Shown one piece after another: positions 63,401 to 64,000 of a stretch of DNA of 64,000 nt. Source of the stretch: Eledone cirrhosa (taxonomy: Eukaryota; Mollusca; Cephalopoda; Octopoda; Eledonidae). Positions within the stretch are counted from its first letter, which is position 1. Every line of letters starts with the position of its first letter. Below the pieces are notes generated by a model. It was not told where the DNA came from. It saw nothing but the letters and a program-made list of their open reading frames with translations, and searched no databases. Where the stretch lies: positions 24,102,798 to 24,166,797 of the forward strand of contig OZ024744.1 in NCBI GenBank assembly GCA_964016885.1, read 5' to 3'. The position numbers were made by a program, and so were the translations under genes.

Positions 63401-64000
63401 ACAGTTGAAGTTTAAGATAAAACTCGTTTTAACAACAGTTGGATCTTAAGAACTGACTCATTTTAACAACAGTTGAATCTTAAGATACAACTCGTTTTAA
63501 CAACAGCTGAATCTTAAGATTAATCTCGTTTTAACAACAGTTGAATCTTAAGACAAAACCCGTTTTAACAACAGTTGAATCTTAAGAACTGTCTCGATTT
63601 AACGACAGTTGAATCTTAAGAACTGGCTCGTTTTAACAACAGCTGAATCTTAAGATTAAACTCGTTTTAACAACAGTTGAATCTTAAGACAAAACCCGTT
63701 TTAACAACAGTTGAATCTTAAGAACTGTCTCGTTTTAACAACAGTTGAATCTTAAGATAAACCTCGTTTTAACAACAGTTTAATCTTAAAAACTGACTCG
63801 TTTTAACAACAGTTGAATCTTAAGATAAAATTCGTTTTAACAACAATTGAATCTTAAGAACTGATTCGTTTTAACAACAGTTCAAACTTAAGAACTGACT
63901 CGTTTTAACAACAGTTGAATCTTATGATAAAACTCATTTTAACAACAGTTGAATCTTAAGAACTGATTCGTTTTAACAACAGATGAATCTTAAGATAAAC
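57487..64000. repeat. HOR family 6, copy 2 (6,514 bp visible of 8,527)
   Basis: This second copy is cut by the window end; the last bases (63,961 on) match 55,434 on. It carries the same isolated variants as copy 1, for example AACTAGTTTT (51,430), AACAAAAGTTT (54,362), GTTGGATC (54,912), TTTTAACGAC (53,170) and CAACAATTG (55,316), each repeated 8,527 bp later. I saw no difference between the copies at any place compared. The class B monomer at the joint is entered from a CTTCAAATAAAAC context, where copy 1 has CTTAAGATAAAAC. Confidence 0.92.

Larger units (their letters stand above)
1..64000. repeat. 34-bp satellite DNA array filling the whole window
   Basis: The window is a single head-to-tail tandem array with a monomer of about 34 bp (occasionally 33 or 35). 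It begins exactly on a monomer boundary and ends six bases into a monomer. The consensus is a six-base head, then CTCGTTTTAACAACAGTTG, then AATCTTAAG. Variation is mostly single substitutions plus one-base indels in the head. All monomers I read lie in the same orientation. There is no unique sequence, transposon, gene or inverted segment between them. Forward-strand stops occur several times per monomer (for example TGA at monomer positions 4 and 24, TAA at 14 and 31). Two TAA stops per monomer on the reverse strand cycle through all frames every 102 bp, so neither strand can code. Arrays of this size are typical of eukaryotic heterochromatin. That assignment is inference, and I do not recognise the family. 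Confidence 0.97.

Noticed and set aside
1..64000. CRISPR array (repeats of about 28 bp with short variable parts)
   Set aside because: The variable part is only six bases and comes in a few recurrent types, mainly two. There are no unique 25-40 base spacers, no cas genes and no leader, and the array is far larger than any CRISPR locus.
1..64000. Protein-coding repeats or long open reading frames
   Set aside because: Each monomer has several forward stops and two TAA stops on the reverse strand. Since 34 is not a multiple of 3, every frame is closed at least once per 102 bp. Any short ORF is an accident of local variants.
1..64000. Telomeric repeats
   Set aside because: The repeat is 34 bp long, and I saw no TTAGGG, TTTAGGG or TTAGG tracts.
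1..64000. Yeast-type replication origin consensus in the A+T-rich body
   Set aside because: I saw no stretch matching the 11-base autonomous consensus. A+T richness alone is not evidence of an origin.
1..64000. tRNA, rRNA or other structured RNA genes
   Set aside because: No cloverleaf, rRNA core or other non-repeat sequence is present. The only pairing potential is the short dyads inside each monomer.

Overview
The whole window is one uninterrupted satellite DNA array. A monomer of about 34 bp is repeated head to tail in one orientation from the first base to the last, roughly 1,880 times (64,000/34). I found no gene, RNA gene, transposon, unique spacer or flanking single-copy sequence. The consensus is about 26-32% G+C. 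It has a variable six-base head followed by a conserved body, CTCGTTTTAACAACAGTTG then AATCTTAAG. Two head classes dominate and often alternate: class A begins AACTGA and class B begins ATAAAA, so the basic unit is often a 68-bp A-B dimer. Stop codons recur in all six frames because 34 is not a multiple of 3, so nothing is coding.

An array of this size and purity, with layered higher-order repeats (HORs), points to a eukaryotic nuclear chromosome, probably a centromeric, pericentromeric, subtelomeric or other heterochromatic block in a long-read assembly. I do not recognise the 34-bp monomer and cannot name the organism.

Layout. 1-2,374: A/B monomers with much point variation and no long block copy that I could trace. 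2,375-about 15,880: three successive copies of a 4.4-5.2 kb HOR, with registration points at 2,375, 6,792 and 11,989. About 15,880-21,234: a mosaic, part of which (about 19.3-21.0 kb) aligns with 37.5-39.3 kb at an offset of 18,240. 21,235-24,566: a tandem pair with a 1,666-bp period (49 x 34). About 24,560-26,470: a pair with a period of about 1.05-1.09 kb. 25,470-35,657: a tandem pair with a 5,094-bp period. About 34,190-39,020: a pair with a 2,410-2,444 bp period. About 38,930-45,861: a pair with a 3,466-bp period, then a partial third copy to about 47.4 kb. About 48,960-64,000: a pair with an 8,527-bp period. Its second copy is cut by the window end, and the two matched at every private variant I checked.

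The array looks like the product of repeated unequal exchange or segmental amplification at many scales, with block sizes from 611 bp to 8.5 kb and newer duplications laid over older ones. The most useful observations are the nested HOR history, the apparently perfect 8,527-bp duplication (very recent, or an assembly error), the two head classes with different dyad symmetries, the single CpG per monomer with CA/TG variants, and a regular CAGTTG/CAGCTG motif every 34 bp. All period values were read by eye from shared rare variants, not computed by alignment.
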